64,000 nt of DNA from Craspedostauros australis (taxonomy: Eukaryota; Bacillariophyta; Bacillariophyceae; Mastogloiales; Achnanthaceae), in assembly GCA_026770025.1 (NCBI GenBank), contig JAMXDE010000005.1, positions 1,922,001 through 1,986,000 of the forward strand, in the 5' to 3' direction. Shown here one piece after another: positions 20,436-31,319 of this stretch. A program made the translations under genes and the position numbers. The notes under the pieces were generated by a model that did not search any database, had not been told where the DNA came from, and saw only the letters and a list, made by a program, of their open reading frames with translations. Every line of letters begins with the position of its first letter. The stretch's first letter is position 1.

Positions 20436-21353
20436 AGTATCCATGAGTGCAACTTGCCAACAACTGAACGCATCTGATGATGTTCTGGAGCGCATGCGAG
20501 TACATTTGCAGAGAGCGGATCGACATGAAATTTTGTCCACCTCATGCGATCAGCAGCGCCCGCTGCTCCTGTGCCGACATGGATCCTCCATAATCGCACT
20601 CTGTGAAGCCGTAGCAGCCATGCGCGCAGGCAGGGAGAGAACAGCCCGGATTCGCGAAGGAGCTTGACACATCTCCAAGCAGTTGGTGTCAGACTCTGGG
20701 GATGTTCGTCATGTGTGGGCACGGCGACATGTTTGATCGAAGTTGGAACCGAGGCGTTCGGGCGTTCGGGCGTTCGGGAAACTGATGTTTGTCAATATTA
20801 GAAGCTGCGGTAAATATATCAGAAAGCGAAAACAGCAACGGAATTACAATCTAACGAACGAACGATCAAACACTATAACGAACAATAACACGAACATAGG
20901 ATCTTCTGCCACGCGTTTCCAGGAGCCTCTAGTTTCCGAGTTGGGATGCTCGTCTGGACGAGCTTGGTGATGTCTTTCTCCGTTGGTGTTCTGTTAGTTG
21001 CACACATCGTGGTACAATTGGTGGTAGATCGGTGCGTCTTGGGCGCCTTGGGTGACATATCTTTCCGACTCGAGCTGACGTCGGAGGACGGCAACACCAC
21101 TTTGTTTGCGTACGCGCACCCGAGCACCTTTTTAAGTACAGAGACACGCCCCCACGCCATGCTCTTGGTTTCTGTCTCACTCTGACCTCCTCGCTCTCTC
21201 GGCCGAAGTTGTGCATCAGAGCTGGGTGTCCTCATAAAATCACAATCCAAGCTTGCAGATCCAAAGCAAACCAAATCAAGCCAATTCACACTTCAAGACA
21301 TCATCCATCAACGATCAGCCACCTGACGCAATATTCAGTTTCCACTTTCGACG
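20436..21353. other. Intergenic region and leader of the beta-propeller gene
   Basis: No supported gene. A short direct repeat GGCGTTCGG occurs in tandem at about 20752-20778. The last 100 bases are A/C-rich (CAAACCAAATCAAGCC) and look like a 5' leader. Confidence 0.45.
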
Positions 21354-24300
21354 ATGGTGAGAGAAAAGGTAACAGCAGCCGCCAAGGCAGAGGAAGGTAG
21401 GGCCAACCATGGCAACACGCCAAAAGGAGGCGGCATCAACGATGATGATGCTTGCGACGTGCTACAAAGCATCCCCACTCTTGCTGGCAAGAAGAAACGC
21501 TGTAATCTACTCATCGCTTTCATTGCCATCATCGTCATCGCAGCAGCGCTCGCGCTGGGCCTGTTTGCTTTCGGCGGCAGCAGAACATCTTCTGGTAGCC
21601 AAGCTGACGACCAACAACGAAGCAGCCCAAAGGATAGCAGCGCCACCACTTCTGACTCTGGTGGCACCGGCACTGTAGATCCACCAACAGATGCACCAAC
21701 AAATCCACCAACAGATCCACCAACAGATGCACCAACAGATGCACCAACAGATGCACCAACAGATCCACCAACAGATGCACCAACAGAGAAACCTACAGCT
21801 GGGGTGCAGCCCAAAGAGGTCGAGTATGAGACGGATCCATACCTCAACCTCGATGTCCCCTTGCAAAGCTCTAGATTCGACATCTACGACAATAAGGAAG
21901 ACTTCAGATCCGATCTTGACACCATGTGCAAATTCCTAATTGGCAACCAAGCACAACACGAGCTTGGCAGTCCCGACTTCTCGCGTGTCGGTTCCTCGTC
22001 TAACTCCAATTTTGCCCAAGCTCAAGGTGGGGATAGCAACGTCATGATCCAATCTCACGCTGCGTCTGGCGTAGAAGACTCAGATGATTCTTTCCACACA
22101 AACAATCAGGAAGATCATGTGGACGAAGGCGATATCTCGAAGTCGGATGGCAAATTCATCTACTCCTTGGTGGACGATGTCATCTTCGTTCTGCACGTTG
22201 AAACCAGTCAGGTGGTTGGAAAGGTCAGGTTGGCACCACACGATGATATCGACTTCTCCGCGTATCTCCGGCGACCACACCTCCTTCTGTCCGAAACGAC
22301 TTTGGCCGTTGTTGTGTCAGGAGGCCACGGTCATGCGCGCACTGCAACGGTTATCGTTGGCCACTATCGAGATACCATGGTGCAGCTGTTCAGCCTCAAC
22401 ATTCTGCATTCTACCACTGACTTCTCCAATCTTGCACAGCGTGACGCGCTCACTTTCATGGGCATGAAGATTCTCAACGGCGTATCAACCCAGGCGTACA
22501 TGATTGGAGCAACAGCCGTGATCGTGGCGGCGTCAAAGCTCAATAACATTGAGCATATCACCCGTCATTTTGAAATACAATACGAGCGTTCCTACGATCC
22601 AGAGACTGGTACCACCAAGTTCCATCCCACCAAGAGCAATGAAGAGTACACCTGAGACGTCCAAGACGAAGCCCCGGACGTGATCAATGACTACACCGTC
22701 AAGTTGCTTCAGGAGCTCGAAATAAGTCCCGGCGTCCTCCCAAATATCGTCAAGCTCGGACTGCCAACATCAGCTGTGTCTGATGTCTTCGGGGAAACGA
22801 ATGCAGAATTCTACAATGGATACACGAATGCGATTGTTCAGATTGTCACATTTGACATGGAGTCGCAAGTCGTCAGCGAGGATTTGGCTGTCAACGCCTT
22901 GGTGCAGTTTGTGGTCGACCATTGGACTACTGCATACTCCACAAAGGACTTCATCATCCTCGCATCCAGCAGGTTTGAATGGACAGGCCAAGACAACTTT
23001 GTGGAGGGCACAACCGTGCTATATCGCTACACCATTTCAGGGTCGAGCATCGTGCCCGACGCGCAAGGATTTGTGCCTGGCGCGGTCGCCAACAAGCACT
23101 GGATTGATCAGGAGGGAGATCAGCTCCGCGTCGCCACCCAGCGAAGAAACGTCAGGCCCGCCGGGTTGAATAGGGGAGCACCAATCGTTGTCTTTCCTTG
23201 TGATTGGGTGGGAGATGTGGTGCTGGACCCATGCAACAGAGTTGAGATTTCAGCAACAACCCCCATGGCATCCCAAACCCGCTACATGTGTCCATATGTG
23301 GGGGAGGGATGCATGGACGAAGAAGGCGAAGCCGAGTGCATCAAACTGCTTGCTGAGGGTTGTGATGAGATCATCATCGATTCAACCTGCAACGTAGAAT
23401 GCTTCTCATTTGTGACGAACGAGATGTTTGTTCTCGAGGACAGCGACGACGACGAAAACACGTTGGAGATCGTCGGGCAAGTCGAATTCGGAAAGCCCAA
23501 CGAAGGTGAGTCACCACAAATGTTGATGATGCTGCGCATGTTGCTATTGCCCGTCGTTCAATCTGTCACCCAATTGGTTGGCGAGGGCTTCGTTGAACCA
23601 CGAGCCATCCATGGCCTTGATTGATGCTCTATCGAATGGCACAAAAAGGCGCATTGTGGGATGATGTCGGAAGCCAAGTCGCGACCTCTTCACGTCCCAT
23701 GTCATTCCGCGATGCACTACCACTCACTGGTCCGTGCCTTCTACGACCATACCCATACTTACCCATTGGCACACCCTCCGCGTCTGCCTCTTCGGAACAT
23801 GGTCCACCGCATCTACCACCGATCTTCGGATATTACCCGTTCGTCATGCCATGCCATGCCATTGCTTCCTCCCAAGACATTTGGGCATTCATCTTTCGCA
23901 AGGAGAGGGCGTACGCTGTCACATTCCAATATTTCGACCCTTTCTACATCTTGGACTTGGGGACTGCGAGCAATCCACATATCGCAGGCGCCCTGGAGGT
24001 CCCTGGTTTTTCAACCTACTTGTTTCCCATCAATGCCGATGGCACGCTCGTGCTCGGAATTGGCAAGAACATTGATGGCTCTGGCCGGTTCGATGGTTTG
24101 CAGCTCCGTCTCTTCGACGTCTCGGATCCTGCCAAGATAAGCATCGTCTCAACGTACCATCATGACTTGCAACACAGCTACGCATCGATCTACGACAAGG
24201 TCTGGCGCTATCACAGCAAGGGCGATGGAGAAGGCAGCTTGGTCATCCCGCTCAAGGGTGACGTGTCGACTGACAACGACAGGGCGTACACGAACAGATT

Positions 24301-24415
24301 CGGTGTATTTGACATCAGTGCGACTCGTGGCATCACCCTCATGTACGACATCGAGCACATCGACGAGTGGGACGGGTGCGTGTGGGAATATTCCAATGAC
24401 ACGCATACTTTGTGA
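21354..24415 (+). CDS. Membrane-anchored beta-propeller (PF09826-like) protein, two exons, one in-frame TGA
   Basis: Exon 1 is 21354-23505 and exon 2 is 23877-24415. The 371-base intron (GTGAGT…CCCAAG, phase 1) rejoins G/AC to give …PNE-D-IWAFIF…. The product would be about 896 codons. Its N-terminus is cytosolic, followed by one membrane helix at about 49-73 (LLIAFIAIIVIAAALALGLF), a Pro-Thr-Asp-Ala linker (109-145) and a large ectodomain. The ectodomain resembles the secreted beta-propeller family PF09826: TNNQEDHVDEGDISKSDGKF, where the family has N-x-Q-x-x-G-V-D-E-x-D-I-V-K-T-D-G, and later YAVTFQYFDPFYILDL and VPGFSTYLFPI. Codon 434 (22653-22655) is TGA, and coding character continues without a shift on both sides. 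It may be a nonsense allele, a recoded codon or a sequencing error. Without readthrough the propeller is truncated. Confidence 0.72.
21678..21786 (+). repeat. 12-bp tandem repeat coding for Asp-Ala/Pro-Pro-Thr
   Basis: About nine copies of GATGCACCAACA or GATCCACCAACA in frame, giving a rigid, probably O-glycosylated stalk between membrane helix and ectodomain. Confidence 0.9.
23506..23876 (+). other. Intron of the beta-propeller gene
   Basis: GTGAGT donor, CCCAAG acceptor, phase 1. Reading through it gives a stop, while splicing restores the family's next strand (DIWAFIFRKERAYAVTF). Confidence 0.8.
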
Positions 24416-26323
24416 CCTTGAGAGTGATCAAATTGTGTCGTGAATGAATTTTGTTCCTCAATCAAATCAATCACGACTCCAGGAACCATGCGCGCCATTT
24501 TTTCAACAATGTTCCTTGTGTGTTATGTTCAATCAAAACACGGCGAAGATTCTGGATCGATCGTGGATCTGGATAACTATCGACCAACCGAGCACGACCT
24601 CGGAGTGCCATCGCAACCCAAGACCAAATGAAGTACAACACGGTGTATTGCGAGGACCCAAATCGAATGAGGATGATGATCACGACGAATTACACGGGAG
24701 ATGCTGCTGACCCTGCAACTTGCATTCTGACAGAACAACATCTCGTCATCATCTCATAATCCGAGAGTTCAATCAACTCAACAACGCAAACCAACTAAAT
24801 CGACAACTAACGATTACCAATTTACCTCCAAACCAGAGCCCACGATCTCACCACTGCATACGCCGGTCTCACAGTGCTGACATCTGGAACCAATATCACA
24901 GTGCGCCGCTTGCCAACCGCTGCGAAGAAAAAGCTTTATCATGGACGGTAGCATCATCACCCAAGACCTGGACACCTTCGTCTCAACCAATGCGACGACG
25001 GGGGTTCGAAACTGGGAGACGCCGCTCACAGACCTGACCTCTTGCTGTGATTGGGGCATGGACTACTGGTGATGCCAACCATTCGATCGACGACTTGGTA
25101 CCATTCTTGCCAACTGGCAACTGGTCCGCTTCATGTTGGCCAAAACATGCCTGTCCTGGGAGTATTATATAATATAATGCCTCCGAAGAGACAGCCGACG
25201 TCGTTCCAAGCAGAGAGGGCAATCGCGTTCATAAACTCACCTCTTGCACATCCGCTCGACCATTCATCCATGCGTCCATCCGCACCTTCATCCCCCGCAC
25301 CATCGCGACCACAGGAAAACAAAAACCCAAACAAACAGCTGCATCGGCATCCCGAGAGTACATTTCATCAACCCAACCTAAGTTATCAACAAACTCATGC
25401 ACGTTCACAGCTCTCGCGCTTTTCATTTCCATTCTGTCTTCGTGTGACATTGAGGGATCGCCCGCCTCAGTCCGTACCTGTGATAGTACGTGCAGAGTAG
25501 CATTTGTCCTGGTGCAGATCGTGCAGATAGGAGCCCCCCAGGAGACAGGCGAAAGACTGAAAACGAACTTAGCAGACTACAGGTTTGTAGAATAGGGAGG
25601 TTGTTCGCGTTGGCCTCTGTATGTGTATGTGTAGGTCGTAGAGGTGATGGTTTCAGTTCGAAGGGAAGATGGCGCAACGCATACTCCGATGCCTCGATTC
25701 ACGCTTGCATTTCGTTGGCATCATGCATGTATGGCGGGCTGGGAACAGGTCGCATGCAGTTGGCATTTTCACTCCATTTCGGCAGAGAGTCCAAATGCCC
25801 TGCGCACGATCTGCAAATCGAACAATGAGCATACCCAGCGCCCCCCCGCTTGCTGAACAATACAAACACCAACTGAACAGTAGATGGCTGAAGCCATAAC
25901 TCTCGCTTGATCGACATCGTGGATTCCACCCGAACAGGATCAAGGTCCAGATATCACATTGAGGCTCCTTCTTGAAAGTTCAACTAACCATCTGCAATGG
26001 CCCGGAACAAAGGGAAGATCGAATGCCTCACAGGATTCGTCTTGCTTTCTCGGTTGGTGCTGCTCGTTCAAGAAGTACTCTGTCATGAAGTTGCAATACA
26101 AGTGGTATCGACATCAAATATTTATAATGTACTCGCGCAGAGCAATAGCATGCTGCATCCTGGCATCTGTCGCATTTGTAGCTGGAGAGCATTCTGTCCA
26201 GGCTGATCCGCCCACAGAACCGCAACGCCGATCGCATCTCTTCAACAGACGCGGTCGGCATGCACTGCATCGCATGACTTTGCTCTCCTCCACAAAAACA
26301 CCGACGACTCCAACAGCAGGAGA
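24416..26323. other. 1.9-kb intergenic region, no supported gene
   Basis: Several short frames exist on both strands, but none has coding character or a recognisable motif. It holds a 7-bp stem (GTCGTGA/TCACGAC, 24437-24477) just past the propeller stop codon and an A/T palindrome near 25163-25177 (TATTATATAATATAA). Confidence 0.45.
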
Positions 26324-26785
26324 TCAATCGGATTCCTCGCTGGGCAGATCCGAGAATTCTTCCAACGACAATCCGCATTTCTCGAGAAAGGCCTCATGCC
26401 GAAAGTTGGAAATCTCGTCTTCGCTGTAGAACAGATCGTCGATCGATTCCACGTCCATCTCGGGAATGACGAAGACCTCGATCTCATCGCTGAACCGTCG
26501 CTGCTTCTTCTGATGAACCTGCGGCGCGCTGGGATTGTCTTCCGATGTCGTGGAGGCTGTGGAGACCGTCGAGGATGACGACGAGCTTGGCATGGTGGGT
26601 TTGGAGAGGATGGAGACGGGCATGCGTTCGGGCTTGTAATTGTGATAGTACGTCTGGTCGATGAGGGTATCCTCGAGATGGCACATGACGTCGACGTGCT
26701 GGTCGAACGTCACATGATCGATGCGTATTCTCGTGCGGCGTTCGCCCCAAAAGTTCATCGTGTGGTCCTCGTCGAATTCGCACAT
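26324..26785 (-). CDS. Diatom two-motif protein A (N-terminal VTF box, C-terminal FRxEAF box)
   Basis: 153 residues if started at MCEFDEDH. The open frame continues far upstream, but that part is low-complexity and leader-like. The N-terminal box reads ERRTRIRIDHVTFDQHVDV. The C-terminal box reads KKQRRFSDEIEVFVIPEMD, then SIDDLFYSEDEISNFRHEAF and LEKCGLSLEEF. The linker is Ser/Thr/Pro-rich and probably disordered. Proteins ending in IPE…DDLFY…FR-x-AF are widespread in diatoms and have no known function. This gene runs divergently from the related gene at 28201, and a third relative is at 32256. RRF and VTF fit loosely with RVxF docking sequences. I am confident of the family, less so of the start. 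Confidence 0.75.
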   Translation of the reverse strand: MCEFDEDHTMNFWGERRTRIRIDHVTFDQHVDVMCHLEDTLIDQTYYHNYKPERMPVSILSKPTMPSSSSSSTVSTASTTSEDNPSAPQVHQKKQRRFSDEIEVFVIPEMDVESIDDLFYSEDEISNFRHEAFLEKCGLSLEEFSDLPSEESD

Positions 26786-27160
26786 GGTGCGGGCTGTTGA
26801 TGACGGCTTGCGACGGCTGTTGATAGTTCGTCTGGATGGGTGTTGGCAACCACCGCTCGCGTCGATTGAGAAGATCGCTGATGGAGAGGAATCGGAGATT
26901 ATGGCGAGAAGGATACGATGGAGATCCGGAACTGCGGTGCGCCAAAGCAACGTGCGTGGATAGGAGGACGGATCGGAGAGTGCGGACTGTGGGTGGTGCT
27001 CGTATTGTGTCTGAATGTGGCGGCACTTGGTGGGAGCTGAAATGGCGGCCGAGAGCTTGATGTCGTTCTTTCGTGTTGTGTGCGAGCGACGAATAGATTC
27101 GTTGTGTGAGGTACAATGCTGTCTCCGTTGTTGATGTTGAACTTGGGCGCAAAATCTGGG

Positions 27161-27183
27161 GGAGAGAGAGAGAGAGAGGAAGA
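27161..27183. repeat. GA microsatellite
   Basis: GGGAGAGAGAGAGAGAGAGG, in the leader of the minus-strand gene. Confidence 0.85.
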
Positions 27184-28019
27184 AGAGGAAGAGGTGTGGA
27201 CGAGTCAGAACGATCTTTTCGTGAGGTTCTGGCAGGTTGTAGTCGTGGAGGATGACGAGAGAAGAAAAGAAGTGTCGATCGGAGGCGAGCAGAAGACGCT
27301 GAGGGTTGTGGCAACTGCGATACCTGTCCGCACGACCATGGTAGTTTGTTGGTCGTGGTCGTACGTTTGTGAACGCGCAAACCACGATGACCATCGAGAC
27401 TGCGCAGACCACCCAACGGATGGCGGTTGAAGTCACAAATGGACACAAAGAAAAGTCGAAGGGGAGGAGAGTTGTCCCAAAAACAAGAGCGGAATCAACA
27501 TGACGAAATGTCTGGACAAATGTCCAACCAAGATTGCCCTCATTTCGCAGGACCCACTATTTAGTGACTGAAACAGCGCTTTTCAGATAATTGAAGCGGT
27601 AAATAGTATTCTCCCCCATGTATCCCGAGACGAGAGGGAGTAACCGCGATGTGTCCCCTTCGTGACAGAAAGGTCAGCGGATCCCGGTTGTTGACGGTTC
27701 GGCCGCTTGGGCCAAGACATCGGTGGCCTGGTGACATTCTTATCACTCCAACCATCGCGATACTCGCACCCTGTGACAACAAGAGAAGGAAGACGGTGGG
27801 AACCAACAACAGTCACAACAACCGTCACAACCACAAACAAGAACGACAGAACCAATCGTTCGCACTCCCGCGACAATCGGATCATTGAGAACGAAGAGAC
27901 ACAAGCCAACACACGGCATAGGTCACACGAGCAGAGTTGAGCAGCAAAGCAAAGCAATTGGTCGCATCCACACAAAAGTGAGGCAAAGGAGGATCCAACA
28001 CCGCAGACTCCAAAGCACG

Positions 28020-28050
28020 CTCTCTCTCTCTCTCTCTCCCTCTCTCTCTC
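28020..28050. repeat. CT microsatellite
   Basis: CTCTCTCTCTCTCTCTCCCTC-type run, in the leader of the plus-strand gene. Confidence 0.85.
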
Positions 28051-28200
28051 ACTTTCTTCAGATCTTCTCATACGGTCAGCTTCGCAAGAAGGGTAGTCAT
28101 CAACTCGACTCGACTCAAGTCAATTCCGGTCAAGCCAAGCCAACTCCAGCTCAGCTCAGCCAAGCGAAGCGAAGCGAAGTAAGGAGAACCAGTGACTGCC

Positions 28201-29460
28201 ATGCTTTCAAACGAACGACGGTGCAAACCGCACTACACATGGTCCTGCAGGGATGATCCGTCAGGACTGGAGGCGTCGCCATTCTCGTTCGAGAGGGTGA
28301 CGCGCAGAACGGTGGACACTGTCACATTCGAGTCCGGTGCGGAGGTCAGTCACTTTCCGCAGATTGAGGAATGCTGGTATGATGAGGGTGCTCCCTCATT
28401 GTCCCAATACAGATGGCCGCAGCCTGCGACATCATCATCATCGACATCATCATCGACATCATCAGTGAAGCAGAGGCAGCATCAGACCGGAGAGCGCATC
28501 AAGGTGAAGAAGAAGACTGGGACGAACAAGTCGGCTCTCAAGCCGTTGCCGCCACCCAAAAAGGATGGACTCGTCACAAAGCTCAGCCAAAGTTCCAAGA
28601 CGAATAAGGCATCAGGCACCACGAGGAAGTCGACGAAAGGAGGATCGAAGCAGAGCGGCGGCAACCTCGACAGTTTCTTCATCAAGCACAAAATTGAGCA
28701 GCTGGTGCAGGACAGCAACGACATGGACAACCATTCCATATCCAGCCGCTCCATGTCATCGAGATCGATTGCCGATCGATCCTTCGCAGAACGCAGCAAG
28801 GCGGAGGAGAGTCTCAAGGAGCGCAGCCAACATTCAAAGACCTCGCAGAAAAACCAGGATGTCGGAACGGCGGCCTCCATCGCGATGCATTCCATCGACG
28901 AGGATGCCAATGATTTGGCGACATCCAGCATGGCCGCTAAGGCGCGATCGCGGGCCAGCCCACGACGGTCGACGCGTTCGCGCAGCCGCAATCTCAACAA
29001 CAAAAAGACGGGCCTGGGCAAATTCCTCAAAGAATCCGCACCGCTCGATGATGGCGGTGTCGATATCATGGATCTCAAGTCCGTCACGAGCGCATCCACG
29101 TTGGGCAGCAAATCATTCTCGCAGCTATCGCAGGCCGAGCTGTCGCGGTCGGAACGACGCCTCAAGGATAAGGAGCTCAGCAAGCTCATCAAGAAACCCA
29201 AGAAGGGCGTGCTCAAGAAATCCTCCATGTCGGATGATGACAATGATCGCGGCAACGGCGGCGACGACAACTCGCTGACCTTGAACGATGTCAAGGAGCT
29301 CAGATTCCGGCCCGAGGAGAACCTGCACGAATGGTTCGAGATTCCAGAGCTCACCAATTCCATGTACGACGATCTGTTCTACACGGAGGAAGAATTGGCG
29401 GACTTTCGCTACGAAGCCTTCATGGAGGAGGCGGGGTTGGATATCAATGAGTATCAGTAA
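28201..29460 (+). CDS. Diatom two-motif protein B (VTF box and FRYEAF box)
   Basis: 419 residues from ATG 28201. The N-terminal box is ERVTRRTVDTVTFESGAEV, followed by an acidic aromatic turn (QIEECWYDEG). The long middle is Ser/Lys-rich, with RSMSSRSIADRSFAERS-type repeats that look disordered and phosphorylatable. The C-terminal box is KELRFRPEENLHEWFEIPEL, then YDDLFYTEEELADFRYEAFM and EEAGLDINEYQ at the very end. KKGVLKK, about 30 residues before KELRF, resembles the SILK motif that precedes RVxF in several protein phosphatase 1 partners. It shares both boxes with the genes at 26324 and 32256, so the three are paralogues by local duplication (inference). There is no membrane helix. Confidence 0.82.
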   Translation: MLSNERRCKPHYTWSCRDDPSGLEASPFSFERVTRRTVDTVTFESGAEVSHFPQIEECWYDEGAPSLSQYRWPQPATSSSSTSSSTSSVKQRQHQTGERIKVKKKTGTNKSALKPLPPPKKDGLVTKLSQSSKTNKASGTTRKSTKGGSKQSGGNLDSFFIKHKIEQLVQDSNDMDNHSISSRSMSSRSIADRSFAERSKAEESLKERSQHSKTSQKNQDVGTAASIAMHSIDEDANDLATSSMAAKARSRASPRRSTRSRSRNLNNKKTGLGKFLKESAPLDDGGVDIMDLKSVTSASTLGSKSFSQLSQAELSRSERRLKDKELSKLIKKPKKGVLKKSSMSDDDNDRGNGGDDNSLTLNDVKELRFRPEENLHEWFEIPELTNSMYDDLFYTEEELADFRYEAFMEEAGLDINEYQ

Positions 29461-30044
29461 TTGAATTGACCTGAGTTGAATTGAATTGGACTGAACTTGA
29501 CAGGACTGGACTGGAACACTTGGATATTACTCTCTGCCACATGGCAGAATGCATGAATGGTGAGCGCTGTGGGACACAGAAGAATGGCGTGGCATAGGAT
29601 GGTACGGTCGTCTAATTGGAGCCCTTTCGATAGAATAGATCAGCGATTGTTTGGTTGTCAATGTAAGGTACGGGCATGAATGGTTGGTTGGCTGTATGGC
29701 GGAGTGTTATCTTACTCGAGAGAGAGAGAGAGAGAGAGAGACAGAGTATTGTATTATTCGTGCAACACTGGAGTCAGCATCGCAGAATACAATCGTCGGC
29801 ACTGCTGCGGGAGATGTACTATATGATAGCAGTGCGTAGCACCGCTGTCTGACATTGAGATGGACGCTTGGTACGTGCTTTTTCGTCCTGCTCTACATGC
29901 CCCCTCACCGGTATCTGTAGTTGGCAATGTGACTTTGATTTCCACTCGGAGCTGCCACGGGTCCTCTCCAAGTACAAATGGCTCCGCCCACATGCATAAA
30001 TTCATGCAGTCTTTCATACATACTTGTACACACGCAGCCTCTCA
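29461..30044. other. Intergenic region with GA microsatellite
   Basis: 3' flanks of two converging genes. It begins with imperfect TTGAATTGA/TTGGACTGA repeats (29461-29520) and has an uninterrupted GA run at about 29717-29742. No gene seen. Confidence 0.5.
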
Positions 30045-31319
30045 CTACGCCAATTCATGAATGGCAGCCACGATGCCGAAGGAAGGGCCAAAACAGAAGG
30101 CCTGAAAAGTGAGGCCACGCGCCAAAGTCGCCAATGGCGGGGCATGCAGCTTGCGTCCGCTCCACAGACTCCACCTCTCACGGCTGTACATCATGTACGT
30201 TTTTAGCATGTCCATGGGCGTGACGGCCAACGAACACAGCATGCCAGCCGCGATTCCGGCTCCGAACGTAGCAAACGCGTTGGAAGGCTTTTGTTGTTGC
30301 TGATCATGCCGTTGTGGATGCTGCTGTTGTGGCGAAGAGCTTCCAGCAAGGCTGTTCAAGTGGTAGGTCTGCGGCGCCGCCGCATCAAATGCCGAGGAGT
30401 CTCCCGGTGGATTACCAAGACGTAGCTGCTGTCGAATTGGATACTGCAATAGCTGTTGCCGCAAAAAATGAAAGAGCGGAAAGAACGTGACGTTGAATAC
30501 CATTTCGCGCGCCGCGATGACGCCCACACCGCGAAAGGCGCGCGCTCGTCGTTCCGTCGGATCGACGGTGCCGCCCTGCAGCAGATGGGATCTCATCCAC
30601 ACTCTCCACGTGCTGTACGCTCCCTGTTCCCAGTGCATGTGCTGATGGGCGTAGTACAGTTCCGCCGGCGCCAGCAGCACGGCCTGGCAGCATCCTGCCG
30701 CCGCACCGGCCAGAATATCGTTGCGGCATGCATCATCGACGGCGTTGCCCATCATGGCGCCCATCCATTCGTTCGTCGTCAATCGTGTGAGCGGCGTCAC
30801 GATGCGCAGGTTGCGGCGGCGTTGGACGGGGTCCCAATCGCGCAGCTCCTTCCATTCCCATTGCATGCGGGAGACTTCCGCGGGGTACGTGATGATGGCG
30901 GCGACGATGCATGCCAACGTGGTGTTGCATAGCGTTTGGAATTGCAGCGCATGTCGGGTTCGCAGATCGAACAGAGCGGGCGGACGCGGTGATGGAGATG
31001 TGTCAATGTTGTTGCCGTTCTTGCCGTTGTTATTTGAGTCGGATCCAGCTGCTCCACTCCTTGCGCTGATGGCATTGCCCGGCAGTCCAGTTGGGATACG
31101 CAGTTGCTCGTGTTGAGCGTCATTGATGGCATTCGAAGCTGCGGCATTGCCGTCATGTTGATGCCCTGCCACCGACGCAGCTCCGTCATACTTGCCAGAC
31201 GCATGGATTGCGTCGCCATCATTCACGGTCAGCACAGTGACATGCTGATGAGCGGGCGTGGCGTGAGGTGGATCGTTATTGCCATGGCGACTGCTGCTCC
31301 CATCATTGCTGTTCGGCAT
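30045..31319 (-). CDS. Mitochondrial carrier family protein (divergent)
   Basis: 424 residues. The first 120 are His/Asn/Gly-rich and disordered, with no carrier homology. Three carrier-type repeats follow, each with a Pro-x-Asp/Glu element ending its first helix: TYPAEVSRMQW, LAPAELYYAHQHM and VTPMDMLKTYMMYSRERW. The third still has the canonical P-x-D-x-x-K. Repeat ends are seen in RAFRGVGVIAAREMVFNVTF and LARGLTFQAFCFGPSFGI. Carriers exchange metabolites across the mitochondrial inner membrane. The transported substrate cannot be read from these residues. A Gln/His-rich insert between the second and third repeats (SSPQQQHPQRHDQQQQ) is unusual. Confidence 0.78.
   Translation of the reverse strand: MPNSNDGSSSRHGNNDPPHATPAHQHVTVLTVNDGDAIHASGKYDGAASVAGHQHDGNAAASNAINDAQHEQLRIPTGLPGNAISARSGAAGSDSNNNGKNGNNIDTSPSPRPPALFDLRTRHALQFQTLCNTTLACIVAAIITYPAEVSRMQWEWKELRDWDPVQRRRNLRIVTPLTRLTTNEWMGAMMGNAVDDACRNDILAGAAAGCCQAVLLAPAELYYAHQHMHWEQGAYSTWRVWMRSHLLQGGTVDPTERRARAFRGVGVIAAREMVFNVTFFPLFHFLRQQLLQYPIRQQLRLGNPPGDSSAFDAAAPQTYHLNSLAGSSSPQQQHPQRHDQQQQKPSNAFATFGAGIAAGMLCSLAVTPMDMLKTYMMYSRERWSLWSGRKLHAPPLATLARGLTFQAFCFGPSFGIVAAIHELA

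Larger units (their letters stand above)
26786..28200. other. Divergent promoter region between two related motif genes
   Basis: 1.4 kb between the two start codons. It has a GA run at 27161-27183 and a CT run at 28020-28050, about 150-375 bases from the starts and mirrored in orientation. A fivefold AAGCG repeat (CAAGCGAAGCGAAGCGAAG) lies just upstream of the ATG at 28201. Confidence 0.5.

Noticed and set aside
20150..20722. 190-codon frame starting outside and running into the right LTR
   Set aside because: Its second half is LTR sequence that is also open in the left LTR copy (13569-13958); the frame is an accident of the insertion.
24437..24477. Stem-loop with ATGA past the propeller gene, as a SECIS candidate for the in-frame TGA
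   Set aside because: The opposite strand lacks the GA needed for the SECIS quartet and the upper helix is too short, so I do not call it a SECIS element.
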